From: Colocasia esculenta | Lineage: Eukaryota > Streptophyta > Magnoliopsida > Alismatales > Araceae | DNA: 64,000 nucleotides | Assembly (NCBI GenBank): GCA_014218235.1 | Contig: CM024766.1 | Span: 65,399,207-65,463,206 of the forward strand | Direction of reading: 5' to 3' | Shown here: one piece after another, positions 1 to 10,355 of the stretch | How positions within the stretch are numbered: the first letter of the stretch is position 1 | Layout: each line of letters starts with the position of its first letter | Translations under genes and position numbers: made by a program | The notes under the pieces: model-generated | Seen by the model: only the letters and a program-made list of their open reading frames with translations | The model's database searches: none | Told to the model about the DNA's origin: nothing

Positions 1-718
1 CGTAGGTCATTTTTTCCTTTTTTTTTTCTTTTGCAACTCCACTAACTCGACCAAGTGCTAAGGCCTTTTGTAAGGCAACATGTCTCGACCTTGTGCCGAA
101 ACTTTTTAATTCAATGAAAATCATCTCTCGTAGATTGTGTTTGGCCAACCCGAGTCGTCAGAGTCTATCGAGAACGTAACCTTATGTGGTTCGCTTCTAA
201 GATACCCGAGACCATGATGTTCCAACCATTAAGTTATTACGCCATCGCTAACTCGTTACGTCGGAACCAACAGTGTGCCCGTGCTTGTTAGAAAGCCATC
301 TCAACTTCCACAATCTTAGTCGACGCACTTGATAGGGATTTCGTTAGCTCGTGGAGCTGAGAGTGCCGCAGCGACCTCGTTACGCAGCCCCGACCCTACG
401 ACATTAACCGAATAGGTGCCTAGCGGCGTAATCCTCGTTAACTCATGAGATAGGAGTCAACTGAGAGTGCTGCAGCGACCTCATTTTGCCGACTACTCCG
501 ACGTCCCTGACGTTACCATGGTGCCCTATGGTGATCTTTGCGTTAATTCACGACGTCGTGGCCAACCGAGAGTGCCATAGAGACCTTGTTTCGTCAGCTA
601 CACTGACCTCCACGACATTGACTGAGACGATACCTGAGCGACTCATTGCATACCTTATGACAATGCTTAATAGCGACTCGTCGTACATCTTTGGACGATG
701 TTAACTAACAACTCATCA
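1..718 (-). repeat. 3' non-coding part of Tat-like gypsy relic, degenerate tandem repeats
   Basis: No convincing gene. A GAGAGTGCCGCAGCGACC-like block recurs near 359, 460 and 568, so the spacing is about 105 bp with decay between copies. The stretch lies downstream of the minus-strand pol relic, where Tat and Athila elements often carry long non-coding DNA with tandem repeats. No 3' LTR is recognisable, so the element probably continues left of the window. The short ORF at 486-704 has no recognisable domain. Confidence 0.45.
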
Positions 719-725
719 TATGGAG

Positions 726-939
726 TAAGGTTCACCGCATCGGGGAATCAGAGAGAATTGGTTTTTTTTTTGTTTTTTTTTTCTTCTGATCCACCATGAT
801 TTCCCCGAATTAGGCCGGTTTGCATGTGAATCAGATGGGAATCAATCCGATTCAATGGGGATCAGGCGAATCGGGTTTCTCTTGATTCGATCTGATTCGG
901 TCGAATCGGGCCGATTCGATCCGCCATGGCAAACCCTGG
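726..939. mobile_element. MITE 1, GATTCGG-rich, hAT-like
   Basis: A 214-bp non-coding element bounded by TATGGAG at 719-725 and 940-946. Its ends are inverted: left TAAGGTTCACCGCATCGG, right (reverse complement) CCAGGGTTTGCCATGGCGG. The interior is full of GATTCGG/CCGAATC motifs and a T-rich run. A related copy sits at 4931-5104. The 7-bp duplication is compatible with a decayed 8-bp hAT target site. It is non-autonomous, with no ORF. Confidence 0.7.
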
Positions 940-1806
940 TATGGAGGCTAGTGGCCGAGGCGGTGCTCAATTGAGCGCTGCCGACAATCGATGCTTAGAA
1001 GCGGTGCTAGAAATCCGAGAAATACAATAAAAACTCATTTTATTTACATTAAGGATAATAACATCAAAGATGTTTGGTATTCCAAGTCCTCGGAATCGCT
1101 GACCCATCCAAATCCGACAACTGGTAGGCCCCATGACTGAGGTCCTCGACGACACGGTGTGGACCTTCCCAGTTAAGTGAGAGCTTACCAACTGCCACTC
1201 TCGGGTCCGAGACAGCCAGCCTGCATAAGACGAGGTCGCTAATGCCTAAGCGTTTTGGCCTGACCTTAACGGTAAAGGTCCTCTTCATCCTCTACTAGTA
1301 GATCTCCATCCGAGTAGTAGCTCGGGCCCATTGCTCCTCGATTAGGTCCATCTCGGCTCTGAAAGACTCGTCATTCCTTTCACGCTCAAAGCCCACTACT
1401 CTCGGTGTCAGCACGAGCGTCTCTACCGGGGTCACTGCCTCACCCCGAAGGCGAGCGCGAAAGGCGATTCTCTAGTAGCTTCTCAGGGCGTGATGTGGTA
1501 CGCCCAGAGCACATGGGTCAACTCGTCGACCCATCATCCCTTGAGGTCGTCCAACTGCTTCTTCAGCTTGTTAAGGATTGTCCGGTTCATCACCTCGGCT
1601 TGCCCATTAGCCTGGGGGTAAGCCACCGAGGTGAACCGATGCTGGATGCCGAGGTTGGAGCAGTTCCGACAAAACCTTACGTTGTTGAATTGCTTTCCGT
1701 TGTTGGTGATGAGTGTCTTCGGTAACCCGAACTGACACACGATGCTCTTCCAAACAAAGCCTTAAGCCTTGGCGGTTGTGATCTTCTCCAAAGACTCAGC
1801 TTCGAC

Positions 1807-3179
1807 CATGGAAGGAAAAATCGGTGGGATCGGCTCAGAATCGATCGATCCAGGATCGGATCGCAGCATGAAGATCCGAGTCTGGGGGCTGGGGGGGGGG
1901 GTAGTCCTTGAATCGGCAAGACTTCCAGCTGGATCGGCTAGAATCAAGTTGAATCGATTGGATCGAGTAGGGATTGGCCGATTCTAGACTGATCCAAGCC
2001 GATTCTTTTGCTTATTTACCTGAATATCATTTAAGTAAATGTTAGTATTTATAGTTTCATTTACTTAAGATATTACATGTAAATAATAAAGTACCCCTCA
2101 TTTGAATCTAATAAAAATATCAAAAAAATTATTTCTCTTACCAATAAAAAGTCAACTCTCCCATCCAAGAAGAAAATCACGATTTTGATGATTCCATCAA
2201 ATAGTGACTTTCTAATCTCTCATAATTTGACATATCTAAAAATTTCATAATTCAAATAAACTTAATAGAATATTAAAATCTAAAGTTTGATAAAAAAAAG
2301 TCAAACATGCATATGACTTCTCTAAGAGAGCCACTCTCCTATTGACAACACTTAGTCTGTTTGAGACTTCTCAGGATTTGGTCAAACCTAAGTTATCATC
2401 ATCCAAACCTCTCAGGATTTGGTCAAACCTAAGTTATCATCACATAAACTCATGACACGTGATGATAGGTTAGGTTTGACCAAATCCTGAGAGGTCTCAA
2501 GCAGACTAAGTGTTGTCAGTAGGAGAGTGGCTCCCTTGGAGAAGTTATATGCACGTTTGATTTTTTTTGTCGGACTTAAATTTTTAGTATTTTATTGGGC
2601 TTTTTTGAATTATGAAATTTTTTAATATGTCAAATTATGTGAGATTAGAAAGTCGCTATTTTGATAGAATCATCAAAATTGCGATTTTCTTCTTGGATGA
2701 GAGAGTTGACTTTTATTGGTAAGAGATGTGATTTTTTTTTATATTTTTATTGGATTCAAATGGGGAGTATTTTCTTATTTACATGTAATATCTTGAGTAA
2801 ATGAAACTACAAATTCTAACATTTACTTGAATGGTATTCAAGTAAATAATACACAAAGTCTTTAATATTTTATGCTTTTCTTGTATTATTATAGTAGTAA
2901 TAATACAGAAAGTCTTATGTTTCATATACTATGAATGTATGTATGATTGATTTTTGATGCAAATGTTAGTTCTTTCAATTTATTAGATTCTCCCTCATTT
3001 TTGCTGTTTTTTCCTGATTTTTTCTTAATTTTTTCAAAAAAAAAAAAACCATTTTGTAGACTGGCCGATCCAGGATCGGCCAGACTTCCCTTGGATCTGT
3101 GGGATCTTGCGATCCGATCCCGATTCGGATCGGATCGGTGCCTAGCGATCTCGATCCGATTTTGATCTTACCTTCCATG
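1807..3179. mobile_element. hAT-like non-autonomous element inside gypsy integrase
   Basis: The ends are perfect inverted CATGGAAGG/CCTTCCATG, flanked by identical 8-bp duplications GCTTCGAC (1799-1806, 3180-3187). Both sub-terminal regions carry many GATCGG/CCGATC motifs in inverted orientation. The 8-bp duplication fits the hAT superfamily. No transposase ORF is visible. The interior is occupied mainly by a long foldback (2012-2849). Confidence 0.8.
2012..2849. repeat. Long foldback (about 390-bp inverted arms)
   Basis: The left arm starts TTATTTACCTGAATATC and is matched in reverse complement by the right arm ending at GTAAATAA (2849). Pairing can be followed through TAAGAGAAATAATTTT, the GAGAGTTGACTTTTATTGG block, GGAGAGTGGCTC and the AGACTAAGTGTTGTC region. 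The centre lies near 2430-2460. The left arm carries an extra direct copy of TCAGGATTTGGTCAAACCTA (2373-2392 and 2412-2431). Transcription would give a near-perfect hairpin of several hundred base pairs. No ORF. Confidence 0.85.
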
Positions 3180-3960
3180 GCTTCGACACACTTCGTGAAG
3201 TAGTCGACAACAACGATGATGAACTTCTTTTGTCCGGAAGCGGGTGAGAATGGACCAAGGATGTTCATTCTCCACTGTGCAAACGGCTAGGGGGCCGACA
3301 AGGTGATGAGGTTCGCTGGTGGCTATCGGGCTATCTTGTTGAAGAGTTGACACTGATCACACTGCTTGACGTGGTCCTCAGCATCGTCGGCTACTAGTAG
3401 CCTTGTCGGGTGACCTGCCAAACAAGTGACCGAGCTCCCATGTGACTCTCGCAACTACCTTTGTGGACCTCGCATATGATCTCCTCGGCCTGATGGGGGC
3501 CGACGCAGCGGAGATGTGGATACGCGAATCCCTTGTGGTAGAGGACATCACCGAGTAGAAAAAACCTTGGAGCTTGTTGCCTAGTCTTCAATGCCTCATC
3601 GCGGTCCTCAGGTAGTCTCCCATGCCAAAGGTACCCCACTATCGGCATTATCCATGTCGACATGTCGGCTAAACACTGGCACAGAAGACCTCCACTGGCA
3701 CCCCAATCGATGGCTCACGCAACTCTTGGACAAGTATAGTAGGCATGAGCGACTGCTCAGACATTGCTGTGTACTTCGAGAGTGCGTCGGCCTATGCGTT
3801 GTCGGTCCTTGGAATCATCTGCAACTCGGTCGACTTGAACTCATCCATCAACATGAGTACCTCATTCATGTACTGAGCGAGCTTCTCTTCTCTGTCTCGA
3901 AGTCCTTGGCGACCTGGCTAACAACCAATTGGAAGTCGCTCATGTGGTCGGCCTAAGCCG

Positions 3961-4487
3961 AGGTGACTGGTGAATGAGAAGTCTGCGCGTAGCCGACAAG
4001 AGAACTGCTCATCCCGAGCTCGAGACTTGCAAGACCACCGAGGGGCTTTAGTGGAGAGACACTCTGACGCTCAAATCAGTAAGAGGCCGAGAAGCGTGGC
4101 AGATTCTAGAGCAGAGGGATTGCATATCTGTGAGCGTCGAGTGTATCCCTATATATAGTGGGTTGTGAAGCCTTGAACCGTCGACCGTTCCTGTGGATAT
4201 CGCGCCACAATCCTGTAACTGTCGTGCCACATCGGCCAGATCGTGGCCTTAATGGGCGTCGTTATAGGGCGCACGATTCGCGGCCATTTATCCAGCGGTC
4301 GAATACTGGGTCGTTACGTGAACCACGATGCCTGGGATTCCCGCGGCCATGCCGTGCACCCACGTTGGGGTAGGCCGAGGTGAGCTTGCCGTGTCCTTAG
4401 CCGAGATGAGCCTTGTCGGCCTAAGCGACGTCCAGATGTCAGCCGAACCCGACGCTCCAGACCGAGATGTGGGAGTTACCCATGTCA
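3961..4487 (-). repeat. Tat-like gypsy 5' LTR
   Basis: On the minus strand it begins TGACATGGGTAACTCCC at 4487. A CTATATATAG TATA box lies at 4149-4158, followed by GATTTGAGCGTCAGAGTG, a motif common just after the transcription start of Tat-type LTRs. It then runs straight into RNase H coding sequence near 3955, so a deletion has removed the LTR end, PBS, gag, protease and RT. The exact lower boundary is uncertain. Confidence 0.7.
4149..4158 (-). promoter_or_regulatory. TATA box of Tat-like LTR
   Basis: CTATATATAG (reads the same on both strands) lies roughly 70 nt upstream, on the minus strand, of the GAGCGTCAGAGTG motif that usually sits at the start of the R region. Confidence 0.55.
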
Positions 4488-4507
4488 ATATATGATATAT
4501 ATTATCT

Positions 4508-4549
<42 letters not shown>

Positions 4550-5254
4550 TTATGACATTCAAACCGATTCAGGGCCAATACGGGCAAATCGAATCGAATC
4601 AGGAAATTTCCAATTCCGATCCGGCCAACCTTGGTCTGAGCTGGTGCCTGATGTTGTTGGTTTTTTGTCCTTTCTTCTTCTCCACTGATCTTCTGCTCCA
4701 TTGCCTGACCATGTGCCATTGAATGAACTAGGCTTTGCCGTTACTGGTGCTGGATGACATTTGCCAGTTCCTGTCCTCAGATGTTCTACAGTCAATCTGT
4801 TATCCAGAAATGTCTATAATATGTTCTGCAGTTGCTTTTGCTGATTTTTCATCTGCTTCTTTGAAAGATTATTTACCTGATGAAGGAAAATGATTGCGGT
4901 GAGACCTCTATTGGATAACTTAGTTCACTAATGGGTTCGCCGCATCGGGGAATCAGGGCGAATCGGGTTTTTCCTTATCCGCCACGATTCGCTCGATTCG
5001 GGCTGATTCGCATGGGAATCGGTCCGATTCGATGGGAATCGGTTTTCTCCTGATTCGATCCAATTCGGCTGAATTGGACCTATTTGATCCGCCACGGCAA
5101 ACCACTTCACTTGATGCAAGAAACAACAATGTCAAAATGAAGCTAAGGGATGATATATCTCCTTTTATTACAATGCACGATATGCCTCTTTCTGAAAGGG
5201 TGATTTTTTAAGTACAAGTAAAGTTAATAGGTTCCATGTAATTTGCTTGTGCAG
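4488..5254 (+). other. Region upstream of RsmD-like exons: AT repeat, MITE fragment, short open stretches
   Basis: Contains an (AT)n microsatellite at about 4515-4541, a GATTCGG-family MITE fragment at about 4560-4642, MITE 2 (4931-5104), and two short open stretches I could not assign: about 4753-4890 (reads DDICQFLSSDVLQ...) and about 5110-5202 (reads LDARNNNVKMKLRDD). Neither matches the part of RsmD expected just upstream. They may be intron or remnants of other exons. Confidence 0.4.
4931..5104. mobile_element. MITE 2, same family as MITE 1
   Basis: A 174-bp GATTCGG-rich element with inverted ends: left ATGGGTTCGCCGCATCGG, right (reverse complement) TGGTTTGCCGTGGCGG. The flanks GTTCACTA (4923-4930) and CTTCACTT (5105-5112) share TTCACT, consistent with a decayed 8-bp target duplication. 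It lies just upstream of a host exon. Confidence 0.7.
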
Positions 5255-5370
5255 GTGTTGATGGATCATTTGATTACATTAGTGTTACACCTCCCTATAC
5301 TGCAGTGGATTATGGCATATTGATGGAGCAACTTGGAAGATCACCTTTAGTGGGAAAAGAGTCCTTCATT
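5255..5370 (+). CDS. RsmD-like RNA methyltransferase, antepenultimate exon
   Basis: Exon of a nuclear gene for a class I SAM-dependent methyltransferase of the RsmD/YhhF family (conserved hypothetical protein 95), a family that in bacteria makes m2G966 in 16S rRNA; plant members are probably organellar. It is preceded by a pyrimidine-rich acceptor ending TTGTGCAG and followed by donor GTGAGC. It reads GVDGSFDYISVTPPYTAVDY and on to SFI; SVTPPY is the motif IV position (D/N-PP-Y in bacteria) that contacts the target base. The exon begins in phase 2 (two bases of a Gly codon) and ends in phase 0. Upstream exons with the SAM-binding motif I were not found: they lie left of the window behind the inserted elements, or are lost. 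Family call fairly sure; intactness unknown. Confidence 0.75.
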
Positions 5371-5485
5371 GTGAGCAGCATAGCTATTAAATATTACTAT
5401 CTTACATATGATTACTATATTAGACATTAACTTGTCTTTCTGCTCATGGACTATCTTTTTTGTGTTATTCTTTGTAACCTTCCAG

Positions 5486-5542
5486 GTTGTGGAATATCCT
5501 CTAAGAACTTTCATGGCAGAGTCATGTGGGTATCTGGTGAAG
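5486..5542 (+). CDS. RsmD-like RNA methyltransferase, penultimate exon
   Basis: A 57-bp exon of 19 codons in phase 0 at both ends, between acceptor CCTTCCAG and donor GTGATT. It reads VVEYPLRTFMAESCGYLVK, matching the RsmD-fold strand that follows motif IV (the bacterial equivalent is the VEH/VEY segment). The intron before it is 115 bp; the one after is almost 2 kb. Confidence 0.75.
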
Positions 5543-6119
5543 GTGATTCATGCTGATTTCTTTTTAATATGATACATGTTTTTAATCATAGGCTCTGCTG
5601 AATGGAACTACCAGTAACATGTACCAATCTCCTTGAGATCTTGGCCTGTATAAAATTCTGATTCTAGATTCTACTTATGACAGCATAAAGAATACTCAAT
5701 TCCTTGCCTCTATGATGAATCTTTGAGCATGTCTTTCTCCCTTAACCAATAAAATGTCCCTCTTTTATAGGATAAAAGTACCACCCTATTTCTTCCTTTT
5801 ATGGACCGGCCATTATTCAGAGCAATCACGTGTCACAGACTCACAATGATTAAGAAACTGTTTTTGTACTACTTTAGAAGCATTGCAGCATAGCCAAATC
5901 AAAACTTCTTTATCCTTGGAGTTTTTATATGTGCATCACATTCAAACTTGTCTGCCTCTATGGATCATTGTCAGTTAATTCCTAATCAGTTAGGACATGT
6001 GCTCACTGCAAATGAAATGCTAGGAGATCTCTGTATGCACAGGCCTGCTCCAAGGTCTCTTTCCCACACCTAACACATCCCAGAGCAACCAGGAATATAT
6101 GGTTGTTTAAACCTACCCC

Positions 6120-6150
<31 letters not shown>

Positions 6151-7517
6151 AAAAAAAAGAAAAAAAAAAGAAAGGAAAAATAAAAAGATGATTTGCCTGA
6201 GTAGCAATCTGAACAGCACAGGAGGGAAGAAGATGACGATGGAAGTAGCAGCGGTCAATCCTTTTCCATCACAGGATGGGAAGAGAGATGGTCTGTGGAT
6301 GTCCGTGAGCCTCATATCACCCTCAGAAGGTGTAAAAGGCAGTGCAGGCCCCAATCCATTTCCATCAGTAGTAGAAAAGTACCCCTAGTAGGCAGTTTTA
6401 TTTCATGCCTTCTTTCTCTCTTTGCCATATGGACTTCCCATTACATTGCAACTAAACTCTTGGAAAAACAACTAACTCTTAGTTATCCAATACATTGCAA
6501 ATCTCCTCAAGAACTAGTGAAAATTGCAAATCTGTCAGGCAACTTCCAAAAGGTTAGCATCACAGACAAATGAGAATTGCAACCCCCACTGGCATTATAA
6601 AAATTGCAAAATCACCAAAAAGAAATCACAGTTATATGCTGATATCTACCTGGTACCTAAAGGTATACACTAAATTCATATTTATGGGCAGGAAAGGAAT
6701 ACAAGGGATATTTATCATGTTACCACGGAGGGACATTGGAAAAAGATATGATTCTTATTGAAGAACCTTCTCAAAATGCCTGATATTCCTCAGAGTGACC
6801 AAAATAGCCATAGACCCTGAAACCAAAAAAATCATAAAGAATGTCTGAATGTCAAGTGAAAACTGCCTGTTGCCTGAGCCATCAAAATTATGTCAATGCC
6901 ATAATTTCCCCTAGGCTACATTTGGGAGAAATTACCAAGAACTATACTCAGTCCTTAGCTTGACCCTTTAATCTGTTCATCTTAATTCTTTTCAATATAA
7001 TAAAACTGGGACACTGTAGTTTTATTGTGCTTTTCTGCAATAGAATCATCAAGTGGTGGTTAGTAACTTAATAAAGGGTGTTTGACTGTCTGATCAATGC
7101 GATTAACACCAACTGAAGTTGGCACTGGAAAGGGTGAATCCTAAAAGACAAATCTAACCATGAATCTCTATGCGAAGCATTTTCTTGTTAATTTAAATAT
7201 CAAATCACCTCTTCAAGAACTCTTCTGCATGGCTCTAGATATAAAGTCTTTCTTCCTGTTCTTTGTTTGCTTGCACTCTTTCTTTAATTGGATTAGATCA
7301 TCATCCTCATTATCTACAGTTGCATGTCAAGGATATGAAACTGTCCAAGGAACAAACATACATTGTGTTTGTTCTTTTTCTTTGCTCTTAGTCCCTTTTA
7401 TCTTGTTGATTCTTTTTCATTAAGACCAGGTTAATTCACAAGTTTTTGTTGAATTTGCTTCAGTGACTTCCTTATCTGCTTTTAATTTTTTAACTTGGAA
7501 GATTTGATTATGTGCAG
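5543..7517 (+). other. Large intron of the RsmD-like gene
   Basis: A 1975-bp GT-AG intron (GTGATT...TGTGCAG). It contains a long C run followed by an A run (about 6114-6170) and otherwise AT-rich sequence in which I see no element with clear ends. The short ORFs inside have no recognisable domain. Confidence 0.65.
6114..6170 (+). repeat. Poly-C / poly-A homopolymer tract
   Basis: More than 20 consecutive C followed by about 18 A and then A-rich sequence. Such a tract is prone to slippage and sequencing error, so its length should not be trusted. Confidence 0.9.
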
Positions 7518-7622
7518 ATAACTGATAGACGCTTTGGCCGGACACACTTGGTTATATATGGTCCTGAATGGGCACAGAGAAAGAGGAAACCAGAACCCTA
7601 TTTGTTGACTTTGAAACAGTAG
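7518..7622 (+). CDS. RsmD-like RNA methyltransferase, last exon
   Basis: Terminal exon of 34 codons plus TAG, after acceptor TTATGTGCAG, in phase 0 with the previous exon. It reads ITDRRFGRTHLVIYG and ends ...LLTLKQ. The D-R-x-[FY]-G-x-T segment is the characteristic C-terminal signature of the RsmD family (bacterial form: kxkxyGxtxvxly). The three exons together give about 92 codons, roughly the last third of a typical plant member. All three are open with conserved junctions, so the gene may still work if its 5' part exists outside the window. Confidence 0.8.
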   Translation: MTDRRFGRTHLVIYGPEWAQRKRKPEPYLLTLKQ

Positions 7623-10079
7623 CGCTCATAAAATAGGTATCATAGTCCAAGAGAGAGGTTGAAGAGGTGGGAGCTATATTTCACCACTTTCTGTTTATCC
7701 AATTGGCTTACCAGTGTTATCATTGTACTATAGGGGGTATGAAAGCAGTCCACAGGCTGTTATCACTTGCCCCCCTACTGAAAGGTTTGCATTTGGACCA
7801 ATGAGATCTTCTTAACTTTGAAAATTTTAAAGTATCATTCATGCATTGCAGCATGGTGCTCATTTGTACTGTCATACTATTTCACAAAACAGAATCTTAG
7901 TTCATTACTGAAAATGGATAATGACACATTTTCTAGTTCCAGTTAACTCTCTTTTGTTGTCTTAGACAAAAGATCATATTGCTATTTGTTTTCTGTTTCC
8001 GTGGTTTTTTTTTGTCTACATAGGATTACTGAAAATGAACACTGCCTTGGTCTCCATTCCTCTTAAATTCCTTTAATGGATTTAGATAAATAGGTCAGAT
8101 TATATGATTTCCATTTTCCTCCTTTTTTGTTTTTCTGTTTTGATCTGAGATTCCCTTATAGTTGTCACTCTCTTTTAGTAGGTTTAATGATTGGTAGCTC
8201 TTCCAGATGATAGTAGATACGGGATAGTGATGCTGTTCCCACTATTAACTTTGAGGATGGGTTGGTTGGTGGACCAAAAACCATCATGTTCCAACTCTGA
8301 TCTATCAATTTTTTAGAGTTTTTATCAGATCATAGTTCAACGAACAACCTATGGCTGTTTATTCTAAATGAAAAAGGAATGTCATACATTCTTCAGGAAA
8401 AATTAGGATGCACAGCTTATTCATGCATCTTATTGCATGGAGGTAAAACTCATTTTCAAGGTGGTACTGTTGCTGAATTAAGTCTTCGACATGACACTCG
8501 AATTAGTGGATGGACATCCAGAACTATTGTGAGCAAAGAGCAGCTTTTGAATACTTAGATTAAAAGTTTCCAGGCGTCATGAACTTGGGTAAAATCACAA
8601 GGCAGCCATCACTCCCATATTATTCAACTGCATTTGCTGTTTAAATCTCTACCATGTGGAAAGGCTCAGAGCTATGTAGGCAGAGTGTCTCATGACCTTG
8701 TAGGAGATTAAACAGCTTTTTGCTGAAAGACACAACGTAGGTATTTTCTCTCTCTCAGATTTGTGCTAGTGTTGCCTACAGTATCATTATTTTTAGTGGT
8801 GCATTCCTTTGGGAAGTGAGATGATCATATTTTTGGGCCATCTTTTGGATGTATCACATACTATATTTGACTGACCAAATTGTAGTATCATACATTATGT
8901 ATGAGCAACTGGTTAAGGATGCCTTGTTGTCAGCTGCCATATAGAAGTTTAAGATTACCCAGCATGACAATGCTTGAAAAGTAGCATTCCCCCTGTTGGG
9001 TACTTTTTTTCCTTTTTCTTTTACTCTTTAGATTGCATATTTTCGTTGAATGACAATGGTTTCATGGGGGTTGGGGGTGGGAGTGGCTTAAGTCGTCGGA
9101 ATTTAGAATATTCTCTTCTCACAGATTATTTCTGATTGTTCAAAATACAAATTAGCATATGCATAAGCCACAAAAAGACCTGTTCATGCGCTTGCAGAGC
9201 GGCTTATCTCACTCTCTCATTCAGATCTGACTTTTATGTCCTTATTGGTACGTATACAATTTGTTGCTGATTTCCAGTGCCGTGCAGGAGATTGCGCGGT
9301 GCTGATTCCCTGAGTTTGTCCACAAGAATGCTTCTCATGCCACTAACTCAAAGACAGAAGCCATACGGTTAGCTGATGCACTGCCAAGGTAGTCTATGTG
9401 GATCTTAGGCAGTAGTGTTGCTATGGTGTTATGGGCACTTGGGCAGAGGGAACCTTTTACAAGTCACTCCAGTCTACACATGATAAATCTGCCAAGTCAT
9501 ACTTCTTCTGTAACCTCGCGCCTGGTGATTTTGTTAGCTACAACGCTTGCCTCGTTGAGCGGAGGCTGCCTTCAAATCAGCCTGGTCCTGACGGATGGCA
9601 AGTTAGCTGCTAGTGCTCTGCACAAGAATGGTTTGCCCAAATACAAGCCAGGGTTGTTTCTGATCCGAAGAAAAAGGAAAACAAAGGAAAAATTATATAT
9701 ATATATATATATATAGATGGTATTTTAGTATTATATCTCAGGTATATATATGTGTAATTAATTTTAAGAGTACAACACAAACTAACCTTCATTCTGATTG
9801 AGTTGACGAATATTATTAGAAAAAATAATGAGAAATATTAGGCTTCATATTTTCTGATTGAAGTCAAGGATTGTCTCACACTTGGAGCGTGGAACAGAAT
9901 TAACGTTATCCATATTGCGGGTAGCAGATAACTTCAGCCACGTCCACATATGTGCACCCAAATTTTTACGGAAACGAGAGAAAAAATTGTTTCTTCAAGC
10001 TGACACTCTTCGCACTTGTTTCTTTCTGTCCACTTCAGCCTTATTACTTACCGATTATCAATGTTTGGTAATAAGTATT

Positions 10080-10123
<44 letters not shown>

Positions 10124-10355
10124 TAAGACAAAAAAAATCAAACATTTTCAGTGGATTGAAAGTGGTCATATTCTGATTGACAACCGAAGTTATATGAATA
10201 TCTATTCTCTCTCTTATCGGCGCTCTATAATGTCCCCCATGCAACTTGCACACATTATCTTTCTCACAAGCAAGAGGATGGGAAGTTTTTAGAGTAAGGG
10301 TATTTTAATCTTTTTAATTTTTATTTAATGATTTTGTACATCTTATCCTCTCATT
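7623..10355. other. Gene-free stretch with AT microsatellites
   Basis: The beginning is presumably the 3' UTR of the RsmD-like gene. I see no complete gene. (AT)n runs occur at about 9693-9715 and 10083-10122. At 9300-9650 an open stretch (reads ...HKNASHATNSKTEAIRLADALPR before a stop) might be a decayed exon, but I do not recognise it. No element ends were found, and no left boundary for the copia relic that follows. Confidence 0.5.
10083..10122. repeat. (AT)n microsatellite
   Basis: About 20 uninterrupted TA units; shorter similar runs occur at 4515-4541 and 9693-9715. Confidence 0.95.

Larger units (their letters stand above)
970..3960 (-). pseudogene. Ty3/gypsy (Tat-like) pol relic: RNase H and integrase
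   Basis: Read on the minus strand from 3960 down. First comes the end of an RNase H domain (SDFQLVVSQ at about 3945, then a PRTDN-ADALS-type motif), then the H2C2 zinc-binding part of integrase (3663-3394). The catalytic core follows: VVDYFTKCVEA at about 3210, then FGLPKTLITNNGKQF and SVAYPQANGQAEVMN at 1740-1534. The C-terminal part (1288-1064) has KLSLNWEGPHRVVE and PRTWNTKHL, typical of Tat-lineage elements. Several stops and frame changes break it. A 1.37-kb element (1807-3179) splits the core; without it and one copy of its 8-bp duplication the core frame is continuous. Gag, protease and RT are missing, so this is a deletion derivative and not a working gene. Confidence 0.85.

Noticed and set aside
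4288..4719. 143-aa minus-strand ORF
   Set aside because: It spans the gypsy LTR boundary and an AT microsatellite, with low-complexity translation; chance ORF.
6070..6388. ORFs across the poly-C/poly-A tract
   Set aside because: They are made by homopolymers (poly-Gly, poly-Phe) inside an intron.
9396..9792. 106-aa ORF at 9396-9716 and its antisense partner
   Set aside because: They end in an AT microsatellite, no motif recognised, other frames equally open.
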